A stretch of DNA of 64,000 bases, taken from the NCBI GenBank assembly GCA_937876865.1, contig CALEFF010000028.1:14323-78322 (forward strand). The letters are read 5' to 3'. How positions within the stretch are numbered: the stretch's first letter is position 1; each line of letters starts with the position of its first letter. Both the position numbers and the translations under genes were made by a program. Shown here piece by piece: positions 26,600 to 35,903 of this stretch. The notes beneath the pieces were generated by a model. That model was not told the DNA's origin. It saw nothing but the letters and a program-made list of their open reading frames with translations, and ran no database searches. Source of the stretch: an uncultured Bacteroidales bacterium (GTDB taxonomy: Bacteria; Bacteroidota; Bacteroidia; Bacteroidales; P3).

Positions 26600-26658
26600 A
26601 ATAAATTATTTCTTTGAATTATTTTTTTAATTCTTTGAATTATTTCACAAAGTCTTTC
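26591..26658. repeat. AT-rich 21-bp phased array (copy d)
   Basis: CTTTG at 26591, 26612 and 26633 and CTTTC at 26654, exactly 21 bp apart. The last unit lies inside the 3' end of the hydrolase gene and encodes part of its MKDFVK tail. Confidence 0.75.
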
Positions 26659-27884
26659 ATTAATTTTAATACCTTAGGACTTATTGTTTGTTCTATTTGG
26701 AAATACTCATTTGGAGAACCTGTTTTACATTCTTGAAACAAGTGATTCAATCCTTTTAATTTATGTATTTTGTATGATTTATTACCGCCTTCTTTTAATG
26801 CTTTTTTGATTGCAGGCAGGTTTTGATAGTGTAAGACTTGCAAATCCTTTGTTCCGTTTAAGACAAGTATAGGTTGTTTTACTTTTTTCAAGTATTCGGC
26901 TGGTTCTAAATCTAAAAAACACTTCATCCAAGGCTGATCGGCTCCTTCAAATTTGCGACTTTGCAACATTTCTAATTGTTTTGCCAATTCTTCTGTATTT
27001 TTGTTTGCTTTATATATGGCTTTATTTTGTTCTATCAAGACTTCCATTCCGTTTACGCCCGGTCCTGCCAATAGAATTAAGAAATCAACTTCTGAATTGC
27101 GAGAAGCAACAATCGGAGCTATCAATCCTCCTTCGCTATGTCCTACAAGACCTATTTTATCTGTGTCAATATTTGGGTGATTCTTTACTGCATTGATTGC
27201 AGACTCTACATCAAGAGCGTAATCTAAGGTTGTAGCATTGAATAATTCTGCATTTTCTGAGCCAAATCCTCTATCGTCATAGCGAAATACTGCGATTCCG
27301 TTGTTTGCCATATAGTCTGCTATCACTGCAAAAGGTCTATGTTGCATTATTTCTTCATCTCTGTTTTGTATTCCTGAACCACTTATCATTATCATCAAAG
27401 GATATTTTCCTTCTTTTTTTGGATAGGTTAATGTTCCTTTGAAATCATAATCTACTCCTTGTGTTCTGAATGTTATTTCTTCTTGAATATAGGAAGGATT
27501 TGCAGGGGGATTTTGTGGACGATTTATAATTATTTCAGGTTTTTCTTTTTTTACTAAACATAAAGGTATTTCTACAAACAATTGTTTAAAGTTTCCACAA
27601 ACTGTATCTTTGGTTTGATTGATTTTTCCTTTGAATGTGGCTTTTAATTGTTTAACAGAAAACATCAAAGAGTCGTTTCTTAACACTATTTTCGTTGCAG
27701 GAATAAGTTCTTTTGTTTGTGCAGGAGAACCAAGAAAAGCAATAGTGTCTTTTGATATTGATACCTCTAAGGTTAATGGGAGTTTTTGTCCTTTAAACTC
27801 TAAATTGCCTTCATAATAATCTGTTTTTTGTGCAGAAAGCATTGTTGCAAGTGCCATAAAGGCAAGAAATACTAACTTTTTCAT
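26640..27884 (-). CDS. Exported alpha/beta hydrolase
   Basis: 414 residues. Signal peptide 1-19 (ALATMLSAQ), a beta-rich N-terminal domain (about 20-135), then the hydrolase fold. Catalytic triad candidates: S250 in GHSEGG, D347 in NGTKDLQV and H381 in LNHLF. The oxyanion region is MISGSGIQNRDE near 167, as in the Bacteroidota peptidase/esterase group close to prolyl oligopeptidase family S9. It probably cleaves small esters or peptides in the periplasm. It lies 4 bp after the TrmH-type gene. Confidence 0.88.
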   Translation of the reverse strand: MKKLVFLAFMALATMLSAQKTDYYEGNLEFKGQKLPLTLEVSISKDTIAFLGSPAQTKELIPATKIVLRNDSLMFSVKQLKATFKGKINQTKDTVCGNFKQLFVEIPLCLVKKEKPEIIINRPQNPPANPSYIQEEITFRTQGVDYDFKGTLTYPKKEGKYPLMIMISGSGIQNRDEEIMQHRPFAVIADYMANNGIAVFRYDDRGFGSENAELFNATTLDYALDVESAINAVKNHPNIDTDKIGLVGHSEGGLIAPIVASRNSEVDFLILLAGPGVNGMEVLIEQNKAIYKANKNTEELAKQLEMLQSRKFEGADQPWMKCFLDLEPAEYLKKVKQPILVLNGTKDLQVLHYQNLPAIKKALKEGGNKSYKIHKLKGLNHLFQECKTGSPNEYFQIEQTISPKVLKLMKDFVK

Positions 27885-27888
27885 AGCT

Positions 27889-28656
27889 TTATTTTTTTAT
27901 TCTTTTAATTTCTGAAATCATTATCGCTGTTGCTATTGATGCGTTAAGGCTTTCGGGTTTGTTGTCTGTGCGAAAGCGTGGTATTGTTATTTTGTGATTT
28001 ACGTATTGTTGAATTTTTGGACTTATTCCATGAGATTCACTTCCTATTATTAGGATTGAATCTTCTTGAAAGTGTTTTGTGTATATATTTTCTCCTCCTT
28101 CTACTATTGAACCATAGATTGCATGATTAGAGGGTAGGGATTGTAAGTATTCTTGCAAGTCTAAGTATTTTACTTTTACTCTAAAAATTGAGCCCATTGT
28201 GGATTGTACGGTTTTTGGATTGTAAACATCTACGCAATCCTGACTACAAATTATGTTTTCTATCGCATACCAATCGGCTAAACGTATTATTGTCCCTAAA
28301 TTGCCTGGATCTTTTATTCCATCTAATACTATTGTAAGTCCTTTTTGTTGTTTTGAGATTTCTTCTTGTGGAATTTTTACAAAAGAATAAACTTGATTAG
28401 GAGTAGAAAGCAGACTTATTCTTTCTAAATCATCTTCGCTTATTTCTATTGTTCTATTTGCAAGTCCTTTTGCTTGAATTATTACTCTGTTTTTTTCAAT
28501 CCATTGACCTATTGCATATATCGCTTGTATATCATATTCAGATTCTAAAAGTTCTGACAGCATTTTTTCGCCTTCTACAACAAACAAATTATCTTGATTG
28601 CGAAACTTACTTTGTTTGTAGCGACTTAGGCGTTTTATTTCTGCTTTTGATAACAT
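27889..28656 (-). CDS. RNA 2'-O-methyltransferase, TrmH/SpoU family
   Basis: 255 residues from the ATG at 28656 (a TTG at 28665 would add three). An N-terminal substrate-binding part (about 1-90) is followed by the SPOUT knot: motif 1 LDGIKDPGNLGTIIRLADW near 110, motif 2 IIGSESHGIS near 202, motif 3 IPRFRTDNKPESLNASIATA near 225. It transfers a methyl from S-adenosylmethionine to a ribose in rRNA or tRNA. The exact target cannot be told. It is first of a pair with the hydrolase gene, 4 bp apart. Confidence 0.92.
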   Translation of the reverse strand: MLSKAEIKRLSRYKQSKFRNQDNLFVVEGEKMLSELLESEYDIQAIYAIGQWIEKNRVIIQAKGLANRTIEISEDDLERISLLSTPNQVYSFVKIPQEEISKQQKGLTIVLDGIKDPGNLGTIIRLADWYAIENIICSQDCVDVYNPKTVQSTMGSIFRVKVKYLDLQEYLQSLPSNHAIYGSIVEGGENIYTKHFQEDSILIIGSESHGISPKIQQYVNHKITIPRFRTDNKPESLNASIATAIMISEIKRIKK

Positions 28657-28678
28657 GTTTTTCAACTTTTAAGATAAC

Positions 28679-28716
28679 AAAAAAGGAGTTCTCCTTTGAA
28701 AAAGGAGCTCTCCTTT
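28679..28716 (-). terminator. Terminator of the rpsF-rpsR-rplI operon
   Basis: Arms 28682-28694 and 28704-28716 pair with two central mismatches, and each arm is itself nearly self-complementary, so a double small hairpin is possible. A six-U run (28679-28684) follows leftwards. It is 21 bp past rplI. Confidence 0.7.
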
Positions 28717-28737
28717 GATTATTTCGTTACATAAAGA

Positions 28738-29190
28738 TTACTCAGCGTAAACTTCAAATGTAATTTCTGATTTTATTTCCTTGTAAACAGATACAACAAC
28801 TTTGTGTGTTCCTATTTCTTTTATTGCATCGCCTACAATTGATATTTTCTTTCTATCAACATCTATATCAAATTGTGCTTTTATTGCATCTGCTATTTGA
28901 ATAGTGTTTACAGAACCAAATATCTTTCCGCTTTCGCTTGCTTTTGCTGCTATTTTTAAACCTTCTACCTTATTTAATGCTTCTGCAAATGCTTCTGCAT
29001 CTTGTTTTATTTTAGCTTCTTTAAAAGCTCTTTGTTTAAGGTTTTCAGCTAATATTTTTTTGTTAGAAGGGGTTGCAACCATTGCATATCCTTGTGGTAT
29101 AAGATAGTTGTTTGCGTATCCGTCTTTTACTTTTACTATCTCATCTTTATACCCTAACTTATTTACGTCTTGTTTTAATATAATTTCCAT
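28738..29190 (-). CDS. rplI: 50S ribosomal protein L9
   Basis: 150 residues. The N-terminal domain MEIILKQDVNKLGYKDE...VKDGYANNYLIPQGYA is the L9 signature, followed by the long helix (KKILAENLKQRAFKEAKIK region) and the C-terminal domain with GKIFGSVNT. It binds 23S rRNA domain V. Last of the S6-S18-L9 operon, 16 bp after rpsR. Confidence 0.98.
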   Translation of the reverse strand: MEIILKQDVNKLGYKDEIVKVKDGYANNYLIPQGYAMVATPSNKKILAENLKQRAFKEAKIKQDAEAFAEALNKVEGLKIAAKASESGKIFGSVNTIQIADAIKAQFDIDVDRKKISIVGDAIKEIGTHKVVVSVYKEIKSEITFEVYAE

Positions 29191-29206
29191 TGATTCAATC
29201 TCCTTT

Positions 29207-29473
29207 TTATTTTAATAAGTCTGCAACATATGGCATTAAAGCTAAATGTCTTGCTCTTTTTACAGCTTGTGATACTTTCTTTTGATATTTATTTGAAGTT
29301 CCTGTTATACGTCTTGGTAATATTTTACCTTGTTCATTAACAAACTTCAAAAGGAAATCTGCATCTTTGTAATCAATATACTTAATTCCGCTTTTTTTGA
29401 AACGACAATATTTTTTTCTTTGTGTTTCTACTGCTATTGGGGTTAAATATTTTATTTCTGTTTCGTTTGCCAT
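29207..29473 (-). CDS. rpsR: 30S ribosomal protein S18
   Basis: 88 residues. [18 protein letters not shown] and [24 protein letters not shown] are S18 signatures. It binds beside S6 on the platform of the small subunit. It lies between rpsF (20 bp upstream) and rplI. Confidence 0.98.
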   Translation of the reverse strand: MANETEIKYLTPIAVETQRKKYCRFKKSGIKYIDYKDADFLLKFVNEQGKILPRRITGTSNKYQKKVSQAVKRARHLALMPYVADLLK

Positions 29474-29493
29474 TTTCTTTCTTTTTTAAAGGT

Positions 29494-29865
29494 TTATTCT
29501 GCTACTCTTTCTTCTGTTGCTTTTTGTTGGCTCTTTAAACCATTTGCACGTCTTTTTTCATTGTATGCAATAGCGTGTTTGTCCAATGAAACTGTCAAGA
29601 AACGAAGCAATCTTTCATCTCTCTTGTAGGCTGTTTCCAATTTAGCTATCACCTCTCCTTCTGCACGGAATTCTATTAAGTAATAGAATCCTGTTGTTTT
29701 CTTTTGGATTGGGTAAGCTAATTTTCTCATTCCCCAATTGTTTTCAAATACTATTTCTGCACCATTATCAGTCAATAAAGTCTGATACTTCTTTACCGTT
29801 TCCTTTATCTGTTCCTCAGATAAAACGGGAGTTACAATGAAAACGGTTTCATACTGTCTTACCAT
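29494..29865 (-). CDS. rpsF: 30S ribosomal protein S6
   Basis: 123 residues with the S6 ferredoxin-like fold: RQYETVFIVTPVLSEEQ at the start, GMRKLAYPIQKKTTGFYYL near 45-64 and the conserved RDERLLRFLTV. It forms a dimer with S18. First gene of the operon, behind a consensus promoter whose -7 box lies in the secA terminator stem. Confidence 0.98.
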   Translation of the reverse strand: MVRQYETVFIVTPVLSEEQIKETVKKYQTLLTDNGAEIVFENNWGMRKLAYPIQKKTTGFYYLIEFRAEGEVIAKLETAYKRDERLLRFLTVSLDKHAIAYNEKRRANGLKSQQKATEERVAE

Positions 29866-29911
29866 ACGGTTTTGTTTTTTTAATTTGTTAATAATTATTT
29901 TTTTGAGTTTG

Positions 29912-29942
29912 CAAAAGTAGTACTAAATTCTGATTTGACAAA
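29912..29942 (-). promoter_or_regulatory. Consensus promoter of rpsF-rpsR-rplI
   Basis: On the minus strand TTTG (29942-29939), exactly 19 nt, then TACTTTTG (29919-29912). This is the full Bacteroidota -33/-7 arrangement. The start codon lies 46 nt past the box. Confidence 0.8.
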
Positions 29943-29958
29943 ATTTAGCACTACTTTT
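29913..29958 (-). terminator. Terminator-like stem after secA, overlapping the rpsF promoter
   Basis: Arms 29913-29929 and 29942-29958 form 17 pairs in leftward RNA, the only non-Watson-Crick pair being G-U, around a 12-nt loop and ending in UUUU. It begins 9 bp after the secA stop. The second arm contains the rpsF -7 box. Confidence 0.7.
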
Positions 29959-29966
29959 TCTTTGAT

Positions 29967-32900
29967 TTATTCTTGTGAACTTTCATTTTTTCCGTGACAA
30001 TTCTTATATTTTTTACCACTTCCACAAGGACAAGGTTCGTTTCTTCCAACTTTTTTCTCTACATGAACTGGTTGAATCTTTTGTGGTTCTGATGGATTAT
30101 TTGGTTTTATTTCTTCTTTACGTGAGGTTTTTATTCCTTTATTATCTGTTTTTGGAAGATCTGTTTCTTTTACTTGTTGTTGTTCTGCTATAGGTAATGT
30201 CGCTCTACATAAGAAAGAAGTAATGTCTTTATTTATGTTTCCTAACATTTTTTCAAATAAAGCGAATGACTCAAACTTATAAATTAACAACGGGTCTTTT
30301 TGTTCGTAGGAAGCGTTTTGAACTGATTGTTTTAAGTCATCTAATTCTCTTAAATGTTCTTTCCAAGCGTTATCTATAATTTGTAAAGTTATACTTTTTT
30401 CTACGGAAAGCGAAATTTCTTTTCCTTCAGTGTTATAAGACTTTTCTATCGGTGCTATTGCGGTTATCATTCTTTTTCCATCGGTTATAGGAAACGCAAT
30501 GTTTTCATAACGATAGCTTTTTGCTTCATATATGTTTTTAACAAAAGGAAAGGCTAATTTTCCTAAATTATTTAGTCTTTCTTTATAGTATGCGTAAACA
30601 TTTTCATATAATGCTTCAACGTTGTCTTTGGCTCTGTTCTTTATATATGTTGTTTCATCTATTGGAGATTCGTATCCGCAAACTTTTATAAACTCTAATG
30701 AAAATCCTTCATAGTCATCTTTGAAATCTGATACCATTATTTCTAATGTATCATAAATCATATTAGATATATCTATTGAAAGTTTGTCGCCATATAAAGC
30801 ATTGCGACGTTTTGTGTAGATAACTGTTCTTTGATTATTCATTACGTCATCGTATTCCAACAACCTTTTTCGTATTCCAAAGTTATTTTCTTCTACTTTG
30901 CGTTGTGCTCTTTCTATACTCTTTGTCATCATAGAATGTTGTATTACTTCACCTTCTTCAAGTCCAAGTCTATCCATTACTTTTACCATTCTATCGGAGC
31001 CAAACAAACGCATAAGTTTATCTTCCAATGAAACAAAGAATTGACTGCTTCCTGGGTCGCCTTGACGTCCTGAACGTCCTCGTAATTGTCTATCAACACG
31101 GCGAGATTCGTGGCGTTCTGTTCCTATAATTGCTAACCCACCGGCTTCTTTCACTCCTTCTTGAAGTTTAATGTCGGTTCCACGACCTGCCATATTTGTT
31201 GCAATTGTTACAGCCGAAGCTCTTCCCGCTTGTGCTACAATATCTGCTTCTTTTTTATGAAGTTTTGCATTAAGAACTTGGTGTTCTATTTTACGCAACT
31301 TCAACATCTTTGACAACAATTCTGAGGTTTCAACATCTGTTGTACCAATAAGTACAGGTCTTTTCTCTCCTATCAAACGCTCAACCTCGTTAATTACCGC
31401 TGCAAACTTTTCTCTTTTTGTTTTATATATCAAATCATCATTATCATGTCGAATAACAGGACGGTTTGTAGGGATTGTAACAACATCTAATTTGTAAATA
31501 TCCCATAATTCTCCTGCTTCTGTTTCAGCAGTACCTGTCATACCTGCCAATTTTGAGTACATTCTAAAATAATTTTGTAGAGTTATTGTTGCGTATGTTT
31601 GAGTTGCTGCTTCAACCTTTACTCTTTCTTTTGCTTCTATTGCTTGATGCAAACCATCTGAATAACGTCTTCCTTCCATTATACGTCCTGTTTGCTCATC
31701 TACAATCTTTACTTGATTGTTCATTACAACATACTCTACATTGTTTTCAAATAATGCGTATGCTTTCATCAATTGATTGATAGTATGCACTCTATCGGAT
31801 TGCACTGCATAGTTTTGCATTATTTTATCTTTTCTCTCTGCTTTTTCTTGTGGAGTAAGATTTTCTTTTTCCAACTCTGCTATTTCGCTTCCAACATCTG
31901 GCAATAAGAAGAACTTAGGATCTTCACCTAATTTAGCAAGAAAATCCATTCCCTTTTCGGTTAGCTCTATTGAGTTGTGCTGTTCTTCTATTACAAAGTA
32001 AAGTTCATCATCTATTATGTGCATTTGTTTACTTTGATCTTGCATATAGAAGTTTTCTGTCTTCAATAACAACGCTTTCATGCCAGGTTCTGAAAGGAAT
32101 TTAATCAAAGCTTTATTTTTTGGTAAGCCATGATGTGCTCTAAGCAAGAGAACCCCTCCTTCTTTTTCTTTTTCAGGTGTGTAACCTGGAGTTAAGCATT
32201 TTTTAGCATCGGATAAAACTTGTGTTACTAATTGTCGTTGTGCATTATAAAGCTTTTCTATGACTGGACAGAATCTTTCAAACTCTTGATTATCGCCTTT
32301 TGGAGTTGGACCTGAGATAATCAACGGTGTTCTTGCATCATCAATCAATACTGAATCGACCTCATCGACTATTGCATAATTATGTTTACGTTGAACAATC
32401 TCATTTGTATTGCTACACATATTATCTCTTAGGTAGTCGAAACCAAATTCATTGTTTGTTCCGTATGTAATATCTGCATTATAGGCATTTCTTCTTGCTT
32501 CTGAATTTGGTTCGTGTTTATCAATACAATCTACTCTTAAACCATGGAATTCAAACAACATTCCCATCCATTCACTATCACGTTTTGCCAAATAATCATT
32601 TACTGTTACAACATGAACTCCTTTTCCTGGCAAAGCGTTAAGATAAATTGGTAATGTAGCAACCAAAGTCTTTCCTTCTCCTGTTGCCATTTCTGCAATT
32701 TTTCCTTGATGCAATACAGTTCCTCCGATTAATTGCACATCGTAGTGAATCATATTCCATTCCATTGGAGTTCCTCCTGCAATCCACACTTTATCGAAAT
32801 AGGCTTTATCTCCTGAAATATTAACATTATCCTTTATTGTAGAAAGATATTTGTCATACTCTGTTGCTGTAACTTCTACTTTTTCGTTTTCTGTAAAACG

Positions 32901-33260
32901 TTTTGCTGTTTCTTTTACAACTGCAAAGGCTTGTGGTAATATTTTATCTAAAACAGATTGTGTTTTGTCGTAAATTTTCTTTTCTAAATCTTCTATTTGA
33001 GTATAAATCTTTTGTTTTTCATCTATACTCATATCAAACTCATTTTCTATCCTTTGTTGCAAAGATTCTAATTGCGTTTGTTCTGCACTAACCGCTTCTT
33101 TAATAAGAGATTTAAACTCCGTAGTTTTTGCTCTTAGTTCATCGTTAGACAATTTAGTAACTTGATCATAAGCTTCTAAACATTTAGCCAAAATAGGATT
33201 TAACTCTTTTAAGTCTCTTTGCGATTTACTTCCAAATAATTTTGTCAAAAAATTTGCCAT
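29967..33260 (-). CDS. secA: Preprotein translocase ATPase SecA
   Basis: 1097 residues, the long Bacteroidota form. Walker A is [14 protein letters not shown] (near 187), Walker [20 protein letters not shown] (near 298), and the second motor domain has [10 protein letters not shown]. The C-terminal SEC-C zinc motif [16 protein letters not shown] (near 1074) binds SecB or ribosomes. It drives secretion of unfolded preproteins through SecYEG. Only 8 bp separate it from the O-antigen ligase gene upstream, with no promoter seen between, so it may share the wzz-ligase transcript. Confidence 0.98.
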   Translation of the reverse strand: MANFLTKLFGSKSQRDLKELNPILAKCLEAYDQVTKLSNDELRAKTTEFKSLIKEAVSAEQTQLESLQQRIENEFDMSIDEKQKIYTQIEDLEKKIYDKTQSVLDKILPQAFAVVKETAKRFTENEKVEVTATEYDKYLSTIKDNVNISGDKAYFDKVWIAGGTPMEWNMIHYDVQLIGGTVLHQGKIAEMATGEGKTLVATLPIYLNALPGKGVHVVTVNDYLAKRDSEWMGMLFEFHGLRVDCIDKHEPNSEARRNAYNADITYGTNNEFGFDYLRDNMCSNTNEIVQRKHNYAIVDEVDSVLIDDARTPLIISGPTPKGDNQEFERFCPVIEKLYNAQRQLVTQVLSDAKKCLTPGYTPEKEKEGGVLLLRAHHGLPKNKALIKFLSEPGMKALLLKTENFYMQDQSKQMHIIDDELYFVIEEQHNSIELTEKGMDFLAKLGEDPKFFLLPDVGSEIAELEKENLTPQEKAERKDKIMQNYAVQSDRVHTINQLMKAYALFENNVEYVVMNNQVKIVDEQTGRIMEGRRYSDGLHQAIEAKERVKVEAATQTYATITLQNYFRMYSKLAGMTGTAETEAGELWDIYKLDVVTIPTNRPVIRHDNDDLIYKTKREKFAAVINEVERLIGEKRPVLIGTTDVETSELLSKMLKLRKIEHQVLNAKLHKKEADIVAQAGRASAVTIATNMAGRGTDIKLQEGVKEAGGLAIIGTERHESRRVDRQLRGRSGRQGDPGSSQFFVSLEDKLMRLFGSDRMVKVMDRLGLEEGEVIQHSMMTKSIERAQRKVEENNFGIRKRLLEYDDVMNNQRTVIYTKRRNALYGDKLSIDISNMIYDTLEIMVSDFKDDYEGFSLEFIKVCGYESPIDETTYIKNRAKDNVEALYENVYAYYKERLNNLGKLAFPFVKNIYEAKSYRYENIAFPITDGKRMITAIAPIEKSYNTEGKEISLSVEKSITLQIIDNAWKEHLRELDDLKQSVQNASYEQKDPLLIYKFESFALFEKMLGNINKDITSFLCRATLPIAEQQQVKETDLPKTDNKGIKTSRKEEIKPNNPSEPQKIQPVHVEKKVGRNEPCPCGSGKKYKNCHGKNESSQE

Positions 33261-33268
33261 ATTTAATT

Positions 33269-34765
33269 TTAATTTTTGTTATCTATCAATTTATTTTCTT
33301 CCGTCTTTTTTGGATAATATATATCTAAGGCTACTATCATTGCTGTAATCCCCCAAAATGGAACTGCTAATTTTTCTGTTTCTAAGAAATTGTTAAATAC
33401 TCCATGAACATAATAAGTTACTAAGGAAAGTACTAAAAATAACGCTAAATCAGCGACTGCTTTATCCTCTGCTTTATGATAAACTTTCAATCCTATACAA
33501 ACAGTTGTCAAATATAAGATAAGAACTGCTATTGTACCAAAAAAGCCTTGTTCACTAAGGGGTTTTAAATATTCACTATGGGTACTACCCAATATTCCTG
33601 CGTTTGTACTAATCTGAGTTAAGTTGTAAGATTTTTGATAACCAGAATAAATAAATTTATACGTACCCGGTCCCCAACCAACAATAGGTCTTTCTTCAAA
33701 CATAGCAAATGCACAAGCCCATCTATTCAATCTCTCTACGTTTGAATCGTCTGTACTAATATTTGTAATAGAAGTCATGTGCTCAACCATATTTCCAGAA
33801 GAATCTTGATTGTTTTGTTGTAACATTCCTAAGATTGAAGACCAAAATATTAAAACAAAAGCACCAACAACTCCAATTCCTATAAGAATAGTTTTTAGTT
33901 TTATTTTCATCTTCACAACAACAAACACTCCTATTGCTGCTAAAACACTTGCCCAAGCCGCTCTTGAATAAGAGAAAATCAATCCTAAAACCAAAACCAC
34001 AAAGACTATAATTGCAAAAATTCTCCAATAAATATTAGGAGTAAGTTTTTCGTTTCCTATAACAAAGACAAATGATAATGGCACAAACAAAGCAAGTACT
34101 GCACCATAAGCAGTATGGTCGTTATAAAAAGGTTGCATTACATAATGTGCGTATGAAAGTGCAAAATTTTCGGTTGACAATAATCCTATGCAAACAATAG
34201 CAATCACACTCAAAGGAATTACATAGCAAAGGAAGAAATTTTTAAGGTTTTTAAACTTTCTAAACAATGGAATAACAACAAAATAGCAAGGAATTATAAA
34301 CCAAAATTGAGAAAGTAAATATTTGAATGATACCAAATAATCAACACTAAAAACGCTTGTGATAAAAGTCCATGCAAGACTAATATAAATCGCTATTGAA
34401 ATAGGATGTTTTAAAACTTTTTTATCGTATCTATTTGTAAAAAACACCTCCCAAACAAACAAAAGCATAATAAAAATCAGCAAAGGTTCAGAAGGCAAAC
34501 TAATTGCTAACTCTTTGATAGTGTATGTAACAGATAAGGGCGTAATAAAAGCAATTAAAAATGGTGCTATCTTAATATTAAGAACCAAAAGAATAAGTGC
34601 TAAAAGTATTACAGGAACAAGTAGGTAAAAATAATATTCATAAAGTAAAAAATAAAAGATTCCGCTCAAAAACACAGAACACAACAAAGCTATAAGCAAG
34701 GCATTTTGTTTACCTTTACTCATAGCATTCCACCAATTAAATATATGTTGTTTTATTTTATTCAC
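33269..34765 (-). CDS. O-antigen ligase/polymerase family membrane protein
   Basis: About 498 residues with roughly twelve membrane helices. The large periplasmic loop near 360-430 has the Wzy_C pattern GWGPGTYKF and [17 protein letters not shown]. Such proteins polymerise or ligate undecaprenyl-linked glycans. Start is uncertain: the GTG at 34765 overlaps the wzz-like stop by 8 bp and is preferred; a GTG at 34795 and an ATG at 34723 are alternatives. It lies between a chain-length regulator and secA. Confidence 0.85.
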   Translation of the reverse strand: MNKIKQHIFNWWNAMSKGKQNALLIALLCSVFLSGIFYFLLYEYYFYLLVPVILLALILLVLNIKIAPFLIAFITPLSVTYTIKELAISLPSEPLLIFIMLLFVWEVFFTNRYDKKVLKHPISIAIYISLAWTFITSVFSVDYLVSFKYLLSQFWFIIPCYFVVIPLFRKFKNLKNFFLCYVIPLSVIAIVCIGLLSTENFALSYAHYVMQPFYNDHTAYGAVLALFVPLSFVFVIGNEKLTPNIYWRIFAIIVFVVLVLGLIFSYSRAAWASVLAAIGVFVVVKMKIKLKTILIGIGVVGAFVLIFWSSILGMLQQNNQDSSGNMVEHMTSITNISTDDSNVERLNRWACAFAMFEERPIVGWGPGTYKFIYSGYQKSYNLTQISTNAGILGSTHSEYLKPLSEQGFFGTIAVLILYLTTVCIGLKVYHKAEDKAVADLALFLVLSLVTYYVHGVFNNFLETEKLAVPFWGITAMIVALDIYYPKKTEENKLIDNKN

Positions 34766-35741
34766 TTTTTGATCTACCCCTAACGACCAATACACACAAA
34801 GCCAAGAATGTACAAGCCAAAGCCGTAACTGCTACAATTATTGAACGTTTTGGTTTATCCTTTGAGAAAGACGGAGTTGCATATTCTATAATAAATTCAG
34901 TTGGAATTTCTGCATCTCTATCCACTTTCGCCTTTTCCAAATGATCAGTCCACATCCTCAAAGACTCTCTTCTGTTTATAAGTTGATCTCTCAAATTAGC
35001 AACTTTTGAACCCATAGCTTCAATTGTTTGCATCTTTGATTCCAATCTTGCAACAGCAGCAGTATTTCCCGCAGCTACTTGTTTGGCTAATTCTTGTGCA
35101 AAACGCTCACTTGCTCCATCAGGAAAATACAAATTATTCTCTTGACTAATCTTAGATAAACTATCAGATAATAATTCAATATCAGCAATTATCAAATCTC
35201 TTGAACGTTCAATTGCAGCACATATACTATCGGCCTTTTCTTTCTTCATTTCATTTCTAACAATGCTTACTTCTTTTACAATAAAGTTAGCAATATTAGC
35301 TGCATATTCAGGGTCAGTATCCCAAACTGTAAGTCTGATACCTAAATTATCTGTACGCTTAGCCTTAATATTATTGAATAATTTTCTTCCAAGCTTTTCA
35401 TCTAATTCTTTTCCTTCGGCTTTAATTCCGTAATGCTCAGCTAAATTAAATTTTTGACACGCTGCCCCAATTACTCTACCGCTTGTGATAATATCTAAAA
35501 TGTATTCACAATCCGAAGCCATACCAAAATTAAAAGGATCCACATTATCCATTTGACTAAGTACACCTTTGGAAATTGAATTAGTATCACTCGGCAACAA
35601 AGTAACCTGAGATTTATAATAATTCGGCAATAGTAAAGATATACCTGAGGCTACAATTGCCGAAGCTAAAAAAGTTATAATCAAAACCTTTTTATGGCGA
35701 TTTAAAAACTGAAAAGTCGCCTTAAAACTCAATTCTTCCAT
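34758..35741 (-). CDS. Wzz-type polysaccharide chain-length determinant
   Basis: 327 residues. Membrane helices near 18-38 and 302-321 flank a long helical periplasmic domain (about 40-295) with a coiled region near 160-265. Pro-rich KDKPKRSIIVAV precedes the second helix, as in Wzz proteins, and there is no cytoplasmic kinase domain. It would set glycan chain length for the adjacent ligase/polymerase. First gene of the operon, 34 bp behind a -7 box. Confidence 0.88.
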   Translation of the reverse strand: MEELSFKATFQFLNRHKKVLIITFLASAIVASGISLLLPNYYKSQVTLLPSDTNSISKGVLSQMDNVDPFNFGMASDCEYILDIITSGRVIGAACQKFNLAEHYGIKAEGKELDEKLGRKLFNNIKAKRTDNLGIRLTVWDTDPEYAANIANFIVKEVSIVRNEMKKEKADSICAAIERSRDLIIADIELLSDSLSKISQENNLYFPDGASERFAQELAKQVAAGNTAAVARLESKMQTIEAMGSKVANLRDQLINRRESLRMWTDHLEKAKVDRDAEIPTEFIIEYATPSFSKDKPKRSIIVAVTALACTFLALCVLVVRGRSKSE

Positions 35742-35775
35742 TATTTATTATTTTAATTTTCAAAATATCAAACTG

Positions 35776-35783
35776 CAAAGATA
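35776..35783 (-). promoter_or_regulatory. -7 box of the wzz-ligase-secA operon
   Basis: TATCTTTG followed by C on the minus strand. A TTG lies 22 nt upstream. The wzz start at 35741 is 34 nt downstream. Confidence 0.55.
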
Positions 35784-35813
35784 CACCTTTTTAAAGAAAT
35801 CTTTGCAATAAAA

Positions 35814-35870
35814 CAAAGAATTAACGAATTATTTCTTTGTTTTATTTTATTTTTTCAAAGAAATAATTCG
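35814..35870 (-). repeat. AT-rich 21-bp phased array (copy e), forming a hairpin
   Basis: CAAAG at 35814, CTTTG at 35835 and CAAAG at 35856 keep the 21-bp phase while changing strand. Because of this, 35825-35839 and 35856-35870 form a perfect 15-bp stem with a 16-nt T-rich loop. It follows the last gene of the seven-gene envelope operon and may act as its terminator, though it lacks a clear U-run. Confidence 0.7.
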
Positions 35871-35903
35871 CTGATTCGAGGTTTTAAAAAAATGGATTAA
35901 AGA

